Of a stretch of DNA of 64,000 nt, positions 1-9,920 are shown piece by piece. Location: NCBI GenBank assembly GCA_034211115.1, contig JAXHTH010000210.1, forward strand, positions 1 to 64,000, given 5' to 3'. Under the pieces are notes generated by a model. That model saw nothing but the letters and a program-made list of their open reading frames with translations. It did no database searches and was not told where the DNA came from. The stretch comes from JAXHTH01 sp034211115 (GTDB lineage: Bacteria; Planctomycetota; Phycisphaerae; Phycisphaerales; SM1A02). Numbering within the stretch: the first letter of the stretch is position 1; each line of letters begins with the position of its first letter. The position numbers and the translations under genes are program-made.

Positions 1-330
1 ATGATGCCCGTGCTGCAGCGCATCTACATGCAGATGTGCGAGCCGAAGTGGGTGGTCTCGATGGGGGCGTGCTGCTCGACGGGCGGGGTGTTCGACACCT
101 ACGCCACGGTGCAGGGCATCGATCAGTTCATGCCGGTGGACGTGTACGTGCCCGGCTGTCCCCCGCGGCCGGAGATGCTGCTGGAGGGCGTGATGGCGAT
201 CCAGCGCATCATCGACGCGGACAACATCCCCTACGACGGGGACGGCCGTCGTCTGCCGCTGCAGATCGCGATCCCGCCCGGCCATGACCCGTCGCCGCAG
301 CCGGTGGACGTCAGCATCGGCGCGACGTAG
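1..330 (+). CDS. nuoB: NADH-quinone oxidoreductase subunit B, C-terminal part (truncated by window start)
   Basis: This is the C-terminal ~109 residues of the complex I subunit that carries cluster N2. The segment [16 protein letters not shown] followed by [19 protein letters not shown] sequence (seen as [15 protein letters not shown], about residues 44-58 of the fragment) is the hallmark C-terminal block of NuoB, including two of the N2 cysteine positions. The start and the CC-containing N-terminal cluster motif lie outside the window. The gene ends with TAG at 328-330, and its last 100 bases overlap the 3-prime end of the converging gene on the other strand. No other nuo gene follows; nuoC lies about 40 kb away. 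Confidence 0.93.
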   Translation: MMPVLQRIYMQMCEPKWVVSMGACCSTGGVFDTYATVQGIDQFMPVDVYVPGCPPRPEMLLEGVMAIQRIIDADNIPYDGDGRRLPLQIAIPPGHDPSPQPVDVSIGAT

Positions 331-1025
331 TCATCGATCGCAAACTCGGCCGACCAGCGCGCGCGGAGCCTCTCCAGGCCGCGATCGAGCTGTTCCGCGT
401 GCGCGGGTTGCGGCAAGAGGAGGAAGGCGACATGCGAGGTCCGGGCGGCGACGAGACGCGTCGCGCCGAGGGCGGCCGTCGTCTCCGCCGCCAGTTCTCG
501 CAGGTAGCGCCGGCGATCCACGCGCGGAAAGTGCTGGTACACAAGGAGCGAGTGGCCGGCCTCCCACGCCGCGGCCAGCTCCGCGCGGCAGAGGTACTTG
601 CAGGAACCGCGCCTGCCGGGCGGAACCGACTTCACCTCCAGGCCGTTGTCGGGATCGAAGAAGACCAGCGCCCGGCCGCGCGCGACATCCAGCGCTTCGG
701 CGAAGAACACCGCGCGCTGCGCGAGATCATCGGTGATCCGCGTGCGATGAAACACGGCCTCGCCGAGCAGGCCGGACGATTCGATGCGCTCCACATCGCG
801 CACGCCGTCGCCGCGGACGGCCTCGTCCAGGAAGTCGAACAGCGGCGGATCGAGCGGGCGGTAGAGCAGGGGCCGATCGAGATACTGGAGGTGACGCCCG
901 TCGGCGCTGCCATCATCGGCGGTGAGCATCCAGCACACGGCGAGCGACAATCCATCGCCGCACAGCGCGCGGAGCAGGCCGTACTTGCGATAGTCGTTGA
1001 TGTCGCCGAAGTACTGATTCTTCAT
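231..1025 (-). CDS. Conserved protein of unknown function starting [19 protein letters not shown]
   Basis: A 264-residue protein with no recognised domain. Its N-terminus, [19 protein letters not shown], is a strongly patterned opening that I recall from uncharacterised bacterial proteins, but I cannot assign a function. A mid-protein block, about residues 115-140, reads [15 protein letters not shown], an acidic DPDNG motif that could be a metal or nucleotide site (inference). Another block reads [16 protein letters not shown] at 1025-1023 is the only start giving this conserved N-terminus, and no good ribosome-binding site precedes it. The last ~33 codons run antisense into nuoB and look low in conservation, suggesting the original stop was lost and the gene now ends inside its neighbour. 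Confidence 0.7.
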   Translation of the reverse strand: MKNQYFGDINDYRKYGLLRALCGDGLSLAVCWMLTADDGSADGRHLQYLDRPLLYRPLDPPLFDFLDEAVRGDGVRDVERIESSGLLGEAVFHRTRITDDLAQRAVFFAEALDVARGRALVFFDPDNGLEVKSVPPGRRGSCKYLCRAELAAAWEAGHSLLVYQHFPRVDRRRYLRELAAETTAALGATRLVAARTSHVAFLLLPQPAHAEQLDRGLERLRARWSAEFAIDDYVAPMLTSTGCGDGSWPGGIAICSGRRRPSPS

Positions 1026-1110
1026 GCCGGCCGCGCCAAACAGACAGAGCCCACGGACTCCTGCCTGCGGGACGCATCATACCGGGCTTGACGTTGCCGC
1101 GCCGGGGCGC

Positions 1111-1743
1111 TCAGTCGCGGAGCTCGACCGTCCAGTACGCCTCGTTGAGGAAGGCCTTCCACGATTCGTACTTCTCCGAGCCCAGGCGGAGGGTGATGGC
1201 GGGATTCCGCCGGGGGCGCTGGGGCGGGCGGATGAGCCGCACGTTCGCCTCATCGGGCGTACGGCCGCCCTTGCGCGTGTTGCAGCTTATGCAGGCGCAG
1301 ACGAGGTTGTCCCAGGTGTGCTCGCCGCCCTGCACGCGGGGCACGACGTGATCGATGGTCAGTTCCCTGGTGCCGAAGTGCCGGCCGCAGTACTGGCACC
1401 GGTTGCCGTCCCGGGCATAGATGTTGCGGCGATTGAGCTTGACCTCCTGCCTGGGCAGGCGGTCGTATCCGAAGAGGCGGATGATCTTGGGCACGGCGAT
1501 GACGAGGCGAGGCGTGTGAATCCAGGTGTGCGATTCGGCCTCGACCTGCCGCTGGAGCTGGGCGACCTCGATCCAGCTCTCGAAGTCGTAGTTGAGGTAC
1601 CGGCCGTTCTCGACGGCGATGACCTCCGCGGCCCGCTTGCAGAGCAGGATGAACGCCCGGCGCGCGCTGACGACCCGCACCGCCGTGTACAGGCGGTTGA
1701 GCACCAGGACTTTCTCGTCAAGCGCGGCTGATACGACAGGCAT
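1111..1743 (-). CDS. HNH endonuclease family protein
   Basis: A 210-residue protein of the free-standing HNH type common in Planctomycetota, Cyanobacteria and Actinobacteria. The nuclease core lies at about residues 115-165: RDGNRCQYCG (first CxxC pair), LTIDHVVPRVQGG (the catalytic HxxP-like histidine) and NLVCACISCNTRKGG (second CxxC pair). The N-terminal half (VLVLNRLYTAVRVVSARRAFILL) is the usual companion region of this family. The start at 1743 is chosen because GGAG stands upstream and homologues begin near MPVVSAALDEKVLVLN; an in-frame start 36 bases upstream is possible. It may act in DNA repair or on mobile DNA; its cellular role is not established. Confidence 0.85.
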   Translation of the reverse strand: MPVVSAALDEKVLVLNRLYTAVRVVSARRAFILLCKRAAEVIAVENGRYLNYDFESWIEVAQLQRQVEAESHTWIHTPRLVIAVPKIIRLFGYDRLPRQEVKLNRRNIYARDGNRCQYCGRHFGTRELTIDHVVPRVQGGEHTWDNLVCACISCNTRKGGRTPDEANVRLIRPPQRPRRNPAITLRLGSEKYESWKAFLNEAYWTVELRD

Positions 1744-1834
1744 GCCTCCGTCTCCGCGGACCCGCTCGAGTTCGGTCAAGTGTAGCCCACACTCCCCTGT
1801 CGGTGCAAGATTTGCGCTCGCCTTTCGTCAGCGG

Positions 1835-2473
1835 TCAGTTGGGGGGAGCAAAGGCCGCCCGGGCGGCGTCCACCCGCGTCCGGATAGCGCAGCCGTGAAG
1901 GTGGTCGTTGACGAGGCCGATCGACTGCATGTAGGCGTAGAGGGTGGTGGGTCCGACGAAGGTGAAGCCCCGTTCCTTCAGGGTCCGGCTCAGGGCCGCC
2001 GACTCCGGCGTCCGGGTGAGGCTCGCCAGCGTGCGGCGATCCAGCCGCCTCGGGCGGCTTCCGGGGTCCGGCGGGAAGGACCAGAGCAGCGCCGCCAGCG
2101 CCCCGCGCTCCTCGATCACCTCCATCGTCCGCCGGGCGTTGTTGATCGCCGATTCGATCTTCGCCCGGTTCCGGATGATCCCCGCATCGGCGAGCAGGCG
2201 ATTGACATCGCAGCTGGTGAAGCGCGCGACGGTCTCGATCTCGAACCCCCGAAACGCACGGCGGAAGTTCTCCCGCTTGCGGAGCACGGTCAGCCAGCTC
2301 AGACCCGCCTGGAAGCCTTCCAGGCACAGCTTCTCGAAGAGGTACCGATCATCGGCGGTGGGGAACCCCCATTCGTGGTCGTGGTAGTTTCGGTAGAGCG
2401 GATCATCGCCGCACCACCAGCAACGATCGACGCCGTCGGCGCCTTTGCGCAGGCCGGGTTCCGCTCTGGTCAT
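1835..2473 (-). CDS. tag: DNA-3-methyladenine glycosylase I
   Basis: Base-excision repair enzyme that removes 3-methyladenine from alkylated DNA. The 212-residue protein matches the Tag family in length and sequence: RCWWCGDDPLYRNYHDHEWG near the N-terminus, LFEKLCLEGFQAGLSW (about 46-61, the helix that shapes the base pocket), NRAKIESAINNAR, and FTFVGPTTLYAYMQSIG-type sequence near 170-186. The paired Cys and C-terminal His zinc ligands appear to be present (CWWC; VNDHLHGC). Its ATG overlaps the TGA of the upstream methyltransferase by four bases, so the two are probably co-transcribed. Confidence 0.93.
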   Translation of the reverse strand: MTRAEPGLRKGADGVDRCWWCGDDPLYRNYHDHEWGFPTADDRYLFEKLCLEGFQAGLSWLTVLRKRENFRRAFRGFEIETVARFTSCDVNRLLADAGIIRNRAKIESAINNARRTMEVIEERGALAALLWSFPPDPGSRPRRLDRRTLASLTRTPESAALSRTLKERGFTFVGPTTLYAYMQSIGLVNDHLHGCAIRTRVDAARAAFAPPN

Positions 2474-3261
2474 GAGCGCTCCTCCTCCGGACGGCGGACG
2501 ACGGCGGCATGGATGCGATGCTTCACCATCAGCGGCTCGAAGGGGAAGTCGCGCTTCAGCATCGCCGCGAGATCACGATCGAACGCCTCCACCTGCCCAG
2601 GCGTCAGTGCGCCGGAGCCGACGGCGTGGCAGGTGCGGATGCGCCCGCGCCACGATTCGTGCGTGAACGGCTGGTCGTGGTCGTAGCAGAACTGCTCGAC
2701 GAGCTGGAAGCGCCGCCCCTCGGTGAGCTGATGCAGGTAGCGCACGTAGACGCCATCGTCGCCGGCATGGGGCCAGTCGGGGTTGTAGTCCAGCACCAGC
2801 TTCTCGGTCGCCTTTGCCACGGGATCGACGCGGGGCAGGTAGTTGAAGCTGGCGACGACAAGCATCCCGCCGCGGCGGAGCAGGCGCTTCACATTGTCCA
2901 TCGTCCGCGGCTGCTCGAACCACCACCAGCTCTGGCCGGCGATGACGAGATCGAACGACTCGTCCGGGGCGTGGAACTCCTCGGCGCGCCCGACGCGGAA
3001 GGTCGCGCGCCGATCGAGGCCGGTCTCGGCCGCGCATCGGCGGGCGGCGGCGATCTGGTTCTCCGCCACGTCGACCCCGAGCACCGTCGCCCCGCGCCGC
3101 GCCAGTTCGAGGGCGACCGTGCCCGGCCCCGTCCCGAGATCCAGCGCCTCCAGCTCCGCCAGCGGCCGGATCGCCTCCAGGCGGTCATAGAACGAATCCG
3201 GAAAGCCCGGCCGGTGGGTGAGATAGTCATCGCTGTGGCGGCCGAAATCGATCTCCATCAT
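2470..3261 (-). CDS. Class I SAM-dependent methyltransferase
   Basis: A 263-residue soluble methyltransferase. Motif I for S-adenosylmethionine is ALDLGTGPGTVALELA (about residues 39-54), with the acidic ribose-binding residue in VLGVDVAENQI and motif IV as FDLVIAGQSWWWF. The C-terminal half resembles the UbiE/Methyltransf_11 group that acts on small molecules; the substrate is unknown. It overlaps tag by an ATGA junction, which suggests translational coupling but not a shared pathway. Two adjacent ATG codons (3261 and 3258) could serve as start; neither has a strong Shine-Dalgarno sequence. Confidence 0.85.
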   Translation of the reverse strand: MMEIDFGRHSDDYLTHRPGFPDSFYDRLEAIRPLAELEALDLGTGPGTVALELARRGATVLGVDVAENQIAAARRCAAETGLDRRATFRVGRAEEFHAPDESFDLVIAGQSWWWFEQPRTMDNVKRLLRRGGMLVVASFNYLPRVDPVAKATEKLVLDYNPDWPHAGDDGVYVRYLHQLTEGRRFQLVEQFCYDHDQPFTHESWRGRIRTCHAVGSGALTPGQVEAFDRDLAAMLKRDFPFEPLMVKHRIHAAVVRRPEEERS

Positions 3262-3290
3262 CGGCCGATCGTATCAGGAGGCGGCCGGGG

Positions 3291-3410
3291 GCGGTGGCAC
3301 GACGCTCCGCGTCGTGCGAGGCGGTGGTTCGATGCTCCGCGTCGTGCGAGGCGGTGGTTCGATGCTCCGCGTCGTGCGAGGCGGTGGTTCGATGCTCCGC
3401 GTCGTGCGGA
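3291..3410. repeat. Tandem 30-bp repeat, four units, GGA-loop hairpin family
   Basis: Four head-to-tail units of exactly 30 bp (starts near 3291, 3321, 3351, 3381), each ending in CTCCGCGTCGTGCGAG. On the minus strand the unit reads as the GCACGACGCGGAGC element that recurs elsewhere in the window. Only the first unit keeps the full arm (CACGACGCTCCGCGTCGTG); in the other three one arm has changed to TTCGATGCTCC, so the hairpin is weakened. It lies upstream of the methyltransferase gene. Confidence 0.85.
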
Positions 3411-3447
3411 TGACGATCCTCATGCGCCGCGCTGATGAACGGGGCGC

Positions 3448-3467
3448 CCGCGGATTTGCATCCGCGG
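3448..3467. repeat. 20-bp palindrome CCGCGGAT-TTGC-ATCCGCGG
   Basis: A perfect 8-bp inverted repeat around a 4-base centre. The same arms with other centres recur at 9862-9881 and 40896-40915, each time near a GGA-loop hairpin, so this looks like a second repeat family linked to the first. Confidence 0.8.
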
Positions 3468-3536
3468 CTATGAGAAGCCGTCAGCCCCGGACTCTGCCCG
3501 CGGAATTCGTCGGCGGTCCCGGATGAATCGCCGGTC

Positions 3537-3595
3537 GCACGACGCGGAGCGTCGTGCCACCGAGGCTTTCGCACGACGCGGAGCGTCGCGCCACC
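3537..3595. repeat. Two GGA-loop hairpin repeats downstream of purH
   Basis: Two copies, at 3537-3561 and 3571-3595, of the element with arms GCACGACGC and GCGTCGTGC around GGA, followed by CACC. The first copy is a perfect 9-bp stem; the second has one mismatch. They start 14 bases beyond the purH stop codon and could fold in the purH transcript 3-prime end. There is no poly-T tract, so a classic intrinsic terminator is not shown. Confidence 0.75.
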
Positions 3596-3608
3596 AGCGC
3601 GGGCGATG

Positions 3609-5201
<1,593 letters not shown>

Positions 5202-5292
5202 GGCGAGGGGCCGTCGAGTTCCTTTGTTGGTGCGCTGCGGGTCGGTCAAGGGCGGCGAGACGGGCCTCACCCGATTCCGGGAAACCGTGGGC

Positions 5293-6504
5293 TCAGTTGC
5301 GGGGGACGAGGCGGATGATCCGGCCGTCCGTGCCCGTGGCGTAGAGATCACCCTCCTCCACGTCGGTGGCGATGATCTCGTCGATCCGGGGCATGTCCAG
5401 GTTCCTGATGACCGCGCCGAGACGATCGTCCACGAGCTGGATGCGCCGGCCCGCCGCGTCCCAGGTGAGGAGCGTGTCGTCCATGCGGGTGAGCACGCTG
5501 CCGGCGGCGTCCCCGGCCCGCCAGAGCACCTCACCGCCGGGCCGATCCAGGGGCAGGGCGTTGAAGCAGACGAGGCCTTCGTCGGCGACCTGCTGGTAGA
5601 CCCGGTCCCGGATGAGCACGGGCCCTTCCGCCAGCGGGCTTTCGGTGAGGTATTGCCAGAGCGGGCTTCGCGCCTCGCTGAGCTCGTAGGCCCGCAGATG
5701 CTGATCCAGGCTGGCTACGTAGACGGCCCCGTTGCCCGCCACCGGCGGGGCGACGATCGGACCCAGCGCCTTGGCGCTCCAGACCTGGGTGGCCGAACGC
5801 GCCCGCAGGTTCATGATCCGCCCGTCGCTTCCGATCGCGATCACGTAGCCCTCTTCGTACACCGGGGAGATCTGGACGGAGTTGGAGATCTGGTAGGAGC
5901 GCCACTCGCTGTCCAGGCGGTAGGAATGCCAGACGATCTGGCCGTTGCGGGAGCCGTAGACCAGGAACTGGCCGAACACGAGCGGGGCGGTGTTGGCGAT
6001 CCGCTCCAACTCCTGCTTGCCCACGGGCGAGCCGTTCACCGAGTCCAGCACGAGCAGTTCCCCGCCCGTGGTGAGATAGATCCGCTCATCCTCGGGGATG
6101 TACGTGATGCCGAGGATCTCCACGATCCGGCTGGCGGCGACGGGGATGCGCCAGACGCGATCGCCCTCCTCGCGGCGCAGGCGGGTGAGGACGTTGTTGG
6201 AATCGAGGGTGAAGACGGAATCGGCCTGGACGGCGAAGTCGCGGATCGGCCTCCCCATCGACGGATACTGCCAGTCGATGCGGTAGCCCATCTCCCGGGC
6301 CGCGGTGGGGCCGATGATGTAGCGCTCCTCGATGGTGCGGGCGATCGACTCGACATCGGCGTCCGCGGGAGCCGCCGCCCCGGCCGGCTCGCCTTCGGCC
6401 TCCGGAGACGTGGTGGCGCATCCGCCGCAGGTCAGGATCGCCCCGGCGAGGGCGAGGGGGGCGGCGAGAAACCGCCGCGGACGGGGGAACAAGCAACGCA
6501 TCAT
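5293..6504 (-). CDS. PQQ-repeat beta-propeller, probable lipoprotein
   Basis: A 403-residue exported protein. The N-terminus has a basic stretch (RPRRF), a hydrophobic core (LAAPLALAGAILT) and cysteines in TCGGC, a poor lipobox match that may still be lipidated. The body shows repeats of the PQQ/BamB type (VFTLDSNNVLTRLRREEGDRVWR, LLVLDSVNGSPVG, AVYVASLDQHLRAYEL, LYATGTDGRIIRLV), predicting a beta-propeller of seven or eight blades. It may scaffold outer-membrane or periplasmic complexes (inference). ATG at 6504 has AGGAG six bases upstream, preferred over an ATG five codons earlier. Its 5-prime end faces ribE. Confidence 0.78.
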   Translation of the reverse strand: MMRCLFPRPRRFLAAPLALAGAILTCGGCATTSPEAEGEPAGAAAPADADVESIARTIEERYIIGPTAAREMGYRIDWQYPSMGRPIRDFAVQADSVFTLDSNNVLTRLRREEGDRVWRIPVAASRIVEILGITYIPEDERIYLTTGGELLVLDSVNGSPVGKQELERIANTAPLVFGQFLVYGSRNGQIVWHSYRLDSEWRSYQISNSVQISPVYEEGYVIAIGSDGRIMNLRARSATQVWSAKALGPIVAPPVAGNGAVYVASLDQHLRAYELSEARSPLWQYLTESPLAEGPVLIRDRVYQQVADEGLVCFNALPLDRPGGEVLWRAGDAAGSVLTRMDDTLLTWDAAGRRIQLVDDRLGAVIRNLDMPRIDEIIATDVEEGDLYATGTDGRIIRLVPRN

Positions 6505-6644
6505 TCGTCTCTCCTGCATCTGGCGGACGGTGGGGGGCGTCCGGGGGCCGCGTGCGGCACGAATCCGGCAGTATCCGGCCCCTGTCGCCGCACGTCAAGA
6601 CAGCCTAGAGTGTCTTCTTCCCTCACCGGCTGGAGTCGCGGCAG

Positions 6645-7271
6645 ATGTTTACCGGTATTGTCCAGGCCCTCGCCCGCGTCGCCTCGATCGAGCACGTGGA
6701 CTTCGGGGCCGTCCTGACCATCGATCCCGGGGACTGGCCCCACCGGCCGCAGGAGGGCGAATCCATCGCCGTCAACGGCTGCTGCCTCACCGTCACCGCC
6801 CCGGGCCCGCATACGCCGGCGGACATGTTCCGCTTCGACGTCATCCGGCAGACCCTGCGGCTGACCAACCTGGGCGACCTGACGGAGGGCTCGTCCGTCA
6901 ACCTCGAGCTCGCGGTCACCGCCGACCAGATGCTCAGCGGTCATATCGTGCAGGGTCATATCGACGGCGTGGGCGTCGTGCGGGAAGTGCAGCGCGATGA
7001 GAACGAGTGGCGGATCCGCATCGACCCGCCCGAGGAACTGCGCGACTACATCATCGACAAGGGCTCGGTCGCCCTGGACGGCGTGTCGATGACCGTGGCG
7101 GGCCTCGACGACCGCGGCTTCGAGGTCGCCCTCATCCCGACGACGCTTCAGATCACCACGCTGGGGCGCGCCGAAGCCGGCACCCGCCTCAACATCGAGA
7201 CCGACTACATCGCCAAGACCGTCGTGCACTGGCTGAAGCGCCAGGAGACGGCGTCGATGGCGACGAGGTGA
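6645..7271 (+). CDS. ribE: Riboflavin synthase alpha chain
   Basis: Converts two molecules of 6,7-dimethyl-8-ribityllumazine to riboflavin. The 208-residue protein has the two tandem lumazine-binding barrels of the family: the first opens MFTGIVQALARV and carries ESIAVNGCCLTVT, the second has GHIVQGHIDGVG and GSVALDGVSMTV. The C-terminus (LNIETDYIAKTVVHWL) is the normal trimerisation helix. GGAG lies ten bases before ATG. The upstream 125 bases, shared with a divergent lipoprotein gene, show no FMN riboswitch. No other rib gene is adjacent. Confidence 0.95.
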   Translation: MFTGIVQALARVASIEHVDFGAVLTIDPGDWPHRPQEGESIAVNGCCLTVTAPGPHTPADMFRFDVIRQTLRLTNLGDLTEGSSVNLELAVTADQMLSGHIVQGHIDGVGVVREVQRDENEWRIRIDPPEELRDYIIDKGSVALDGVSMTVAGLDDRGFEVALIPTTLQITTLGRAEAGTRLNIETDYIAKTVVHWLKRQETASMATR

Positions 7272-7317
7272 CTCGGAACGGGATGCGAGGCGCCGCGAAG
7301 CGCGCGCCGGACGGAGA

Positions 7318-7348
7318 ACGAGCACCGCCTCCGGGAGTCGGTGCTCGT
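7318..7348. terminator. Strong hairpin between convergent genes, possible bidirectional terminator
   Basis: A perfect 10-bp stem (ACGAGCACCG / CGGTGCTCGT) with an 11-base loop lies between the ends of ribE and the FG-GAP gene. It is not followed by a run of T on either strand, so it may act as a transcript-end stabiliser or a Rho-assisted stop rather than a classic intrinsic terminator. Confidence 0.5.
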
Positions 7349-7385
7349 GCGGTTTCAGATCCGGATTCGATCCGGCGTCAGACGC

Positions 7386-8783
7386 TTACGGGCAGTCTCC
7401 CCACGCGCCGAGGAGGGCCAGGAGATCGACGGTGTCCGTGTTGCCATCACCGTCGACATCGCCGTCGGGCGTCCCCCAGGCGCCGAGGAGGTAGAGAAGA
7501 TCTACGGTGTCGACCACGCCATTGCCGTCGAAGTCGGCCGGACATGCCGACCCCAGGTCGAAGATGTAGGCCGATCCGCTGTCGAAGCCGTTGTCATCAT
7601 CGAACGGCGTGCCGACCACGACGTGCTGCTGTTCGATCGCGAGGGAGGTGGCAAAGGCGTCGTGATCGTCGATGTCGTCGGACGTGAATTCAGCGCGCTG
7701 CTCCCAGCTTTCGCCGGTCCTGACCCAGACGTACGCGGCCCCGCTCGCGGGCTGACCTCCCGCGCGCCGAGGTGATCCGATCACCGCGATGTCGCCGCTC
7801 ACGTCGGCCGAGCGTCCGAACTCATCCTCCGCCTCTCCGTCGTCGAGGGCGAGTTTCGCTTGTTGCGCCCAGGCGTCCCCGTCGCGGACGAACACGTACG
7901 CGGCGCCGGCGCGGTAGCCGTTCTCATCGTCGCCGAACGCGCCCGCGACGATGGTGTCGCCGTCGATCGCGACCGAGCACCCGAATCGAGCGTAGTCTCC
8001 CGGATCGTCGGGCGTGAGCTGGGCCTGCCGGGTCCAGTCATCTCCGTCTCGAACGAAGACATGCGCCGCTCCGGAGGAGTGGAGGCCCACGCCGTATGCC
8101 CCGATCACCGCCGTGTCGGCGCAGATGTCGACGGAGCATCCGAGGTGGTCGTGCGGAAGCTGCCCCTCCGCGACGAGTTCGGTCTGCTGAGTCCACTCCG
8201 TTCCTTCGCGTGTGAACACGTATGCCGCACCGGCCTCGGTGCCGTGCCCTTCATCGTGTTCGGCGCCGACGATGATCGTGTCGTCTTCCAGGGCGACCGC
8301 GCCGCCGAACTCGGCGAACATGCTCGGAGTGTCGGCCACGAGCTTGGCCTGTTGCGTCCACTGTCCGTCGTTGCACGTAAACACGTAGGCCGCGCCGTTC
8401 CGCGGCTCGTCGCCGTCGTGAGCGGGCGCGCCGATGACCACCGTCTCGCCGTCGGCGGCCACGGCGTCGCCGAAGAAGTCGAACGCGGAGCCGTCGTCGG
8501 CGACCAGCTTCGCCTGTTGCGACCACTCCGCCCCGTCCCGGGCGAAGACGTAGGCGGAGCCGGGACCGTCGCCGAAGGCGCCGACCAGAATCAGATCACC
8601 GCGGAGGGCGACGCTGTCGCCGAACAGGTCGGCCGGGGTGCCGTCGTCGGCCACCAGCTTGGCCACCTGGAGTGGATCGTCACCCGCCATCGCCGCGCTG
8701 CCGGGGGCGAGGAGCGCACAGGCGAGGGGGGTGAGCATCGTAAGGCCGCACACGCCGATTCCGTCTCGCCGCTGAACCTTCAT
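7386..8783 (-). CDS. Secreted seven-bladed FG-GAP repeat protein with dockerin-like C-terminus
   Basis: A 465-residue exported protein. A Sec signal peptide (MKVQRRDGIGVCGLTMLTPLACALLAPGSAAMA) is followed by about seven ~50-residue repeats of the form FGxSVAxxGDxxxVGAxGD...GAAYVFxRDGxxWxQQAKLxxDDG, which predict a seven-bladed propeller. The last ~55 residues hold two calcium-loop motifs, DFDGNGVVDTVDLLYLLGAW and DVDGDGNTDTVDLLALLGAW. These are EF-hand/dockerin type I-like tails common on Phycisphaerae secreted proteins. ATG at 8783 has AGGAGG at good spacing. The role is probably surface attachment or binding (inference). Confidence 0.85.
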   Translation of the reverse strand: MKVQRRDGIGVCGLTMLTPLACALLAPGSAAMAGDDPLQVAKLVADDGTPADLFGDSVALRGDLILVGAFGDGPGSAYVFARDGAEWSQQAKLVADDGSAFDFFGDAVAADGETVVIGAPAHDGDEPRNGAAYVFTCNDGQWTQQAKLVADTPSMFAEFGGAVALEDDTIIVGAEHDEGHGTEAGAAYVFTREGTEWTQQTELVAEGQLPHDHLGCSVDICADTAVIGAYGVGLHSSGAAHVFVRDGDDWTRQAQLTPDDPGDYARFGCSVAIDGDTIVAGAFGDDENGYRAGAAYVFVRDGDAWAQQAKLALDDGEAEDEFGRSADVSGDIAVIGSPRRAGGQPASGAAYVWVRTGESWEQRAEFTSDDIDDHDAFATSLAIEQQHVVVGTPFDDDNGFDSGSAYIFDLGSACPADFDGNGVVDTVDLLYLLGAWGTPDGDVDGDGNTDTVDLLALLGAWGDCP

Positions 8784-8935
8784 GGTTGAGCCTCCTGTCC
8801 CGGGTCCGCCGAAGAGCCCTCCCCACGGCCGGATGATACCGTCGGCCGCGGGCCGGCCCGGTGCCGCTGCCTTTTCGCCGCCTGTCCTGGCACGCAGCAC
8901 CCGACTACGATGAGCGCGTGCCGCCGGAGGCGACG

Positions 8936-9673
8936 ATGGAACGCCGACTCGGGATCCGGAGCGAGAAGATGGGGCGGAAGAAGAACCGGTCGCCGATTCG
9001 GATCATCGCCCTCGCCGCCCTCGCGGTCGGGGCGACGCTCGTTGTCGCACAATCAAGCGGGCAGAAGGAGGACCGAACCGTGATCGATCTGCCTGACGCG
9101 AAGCAGAAGGGGACGATGTCGGTCGAGGAAGCGCTGCGGAATCGGCGCTCGGTGCGCTCGTATGCGGATGAGCCTGTCGCGCTGTCCGATGTCGCGCAAC
9201 TGCTGTGGTCGGCGCAGGGCGTGACCAGCGGCGACGGGCTGCGCACCGCCCCGTCGGCCGGCGCGCTGTACCCGCTGGAGCTGTATCTCGTCGCCGGCCG
9301 CGTCGACGGTCTCGACGCCGGCGTTTACAGGTACCGTCCGAAGGCGCACGAACTGGTTCAGATCGCGGAGGGCGACCGGCGCGGCGAGCTCGCCGACGCC
9401 GCGCTGGGGCAGAGCTGCGTGAAGGACGGGCCCGCCTCGATCGTCTTCGCCGCCGTCTACGAGCGCACCGCACGCAAGTACGGCGATCGCGCGCGGCGGT
9501 ACGCGCACATCGAGGTCGGGCACGCCGCGCAGAACGTCGGCCTCCAGGCCGTCGCGCTGAACCTGGCCACCGTGCCCGTCGGCGCCTTCGAGAACGAGCG
9601 CGTCCAGTCGGCGATCGGGATGGAGCGCAACGAGAAGCCGCTCTACATCCTGCCGCTCGGAAAGGCGAAATAG
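8936..9673 (+). CDS. Exported SagB/ThcOx-type nitroreductase-family protein
   Basis: An FMN-dependent nitroreductase-fold oxidoreductase of about 245 residues. Family features are SVEEALRNRRSVRSYADEPV, DVAQLLWSAQGVT, the flavin-loop region RTAPSAGALYPLELYLVAGRV, and VYRYRPKAHELVQI. Unlike SagB enzymes that process peptides, this gene stands alone. The N-terminus carries a probable signal sequence or membrane anchor (SPIRIIALAALAVGATLVVA), placing the domain outside the cytoplasm, where FMN supply would be unusual. Start 8936 has GGAGG nearby; ATG at 8969 also has a GGAG and gives a more typical signal peptide. Substrate unknown. Confidence 0.82.
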   Translation: MERRLGIRSEKMGRKKNRSPIRIIALAALAVGATLVVAQSSGQKEDRTVIDLPDAKQKGTMSVEEALRNRRSVRSYADEPVALSDVAQLLWSAQGVTSGDGLRTAPSAGALYPLELYLVAGRVDGLDAGVYRYRPKAHELVQIAEGDRRGELADAALGQSCVKDGPASIVFAAVYERTARKYGDRARRYAHIEVGHAAQNVGLQAVALNLATVPVGAFENERVQSAIGMERNEKPLYILPLGKAK

Positions 9674-9723
9674 GCGACGCGGCGTTCGCGGCGTATCGCT
9701 CAGATGGCGACCGGGGCCAAGCC

Positions 9724-9810
9724 CTAATTCGGGACAGTCACCTATTTAAAAACAGGTGACTGTCCCGAATTAGGAAGCACTGTCCCGAATTAGGAAGCAG
9801 GTGACTGTCC
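9724..9810. repeat. 20-bp perfect inverted repeat plus two partial copies
   Basis: Arms CTAATTCGGGACAGTCACCT (9724-9743) and its exact complement (9754-9773) enclose a 10-base AT-rich loop. Two further partial copies of the right arm (TGTCCCGAATTAG, then AGGTGACTGTCCCTAAT) follow to 9810. It sits in the convergent gap after the nitroreductase gene. The long perfect stem recalls REP/IS200-type intergenic palindromes, but no transposase is nearby. Confidence 0.85.
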
Positions 9811-9861
9811 CTAATCAAGACATCCTGCCGGTGGGGAGGCGGAAGTTGCGGGAATCAACAG

Positions 9862-9881
9862 CCGCGGATGCATATCCGCGG
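9862..9881. repeat. 20-bp palindrome CCGCGGAT-GCAT-ATCCGCGG
   Basis: The second of three palindromes with these arms in the window. This copy is fully symmetrical over 20 bp and lies 40 bp from a tandem array of GGA-loop repeats. Confidence 0.8.
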
Positions 9882-9920
9882 GGATGGTGGTCCTTGGCAT
9901 TGCCGGCGGAGGAGAAGAAC

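Noticed and set aside
5202..5534. N-terminal extension of purH
   Set aside because: It overlaps the lipoprotein gene in another frame and has no conserved sequence; MPDLVTVRRALVSVSDK is the normal start.
6520..6644. Possible FMN riboswitch upstream of ribE
   Set aside because: The region is only 125 bases and shows none of the conserved RFN-element segments.
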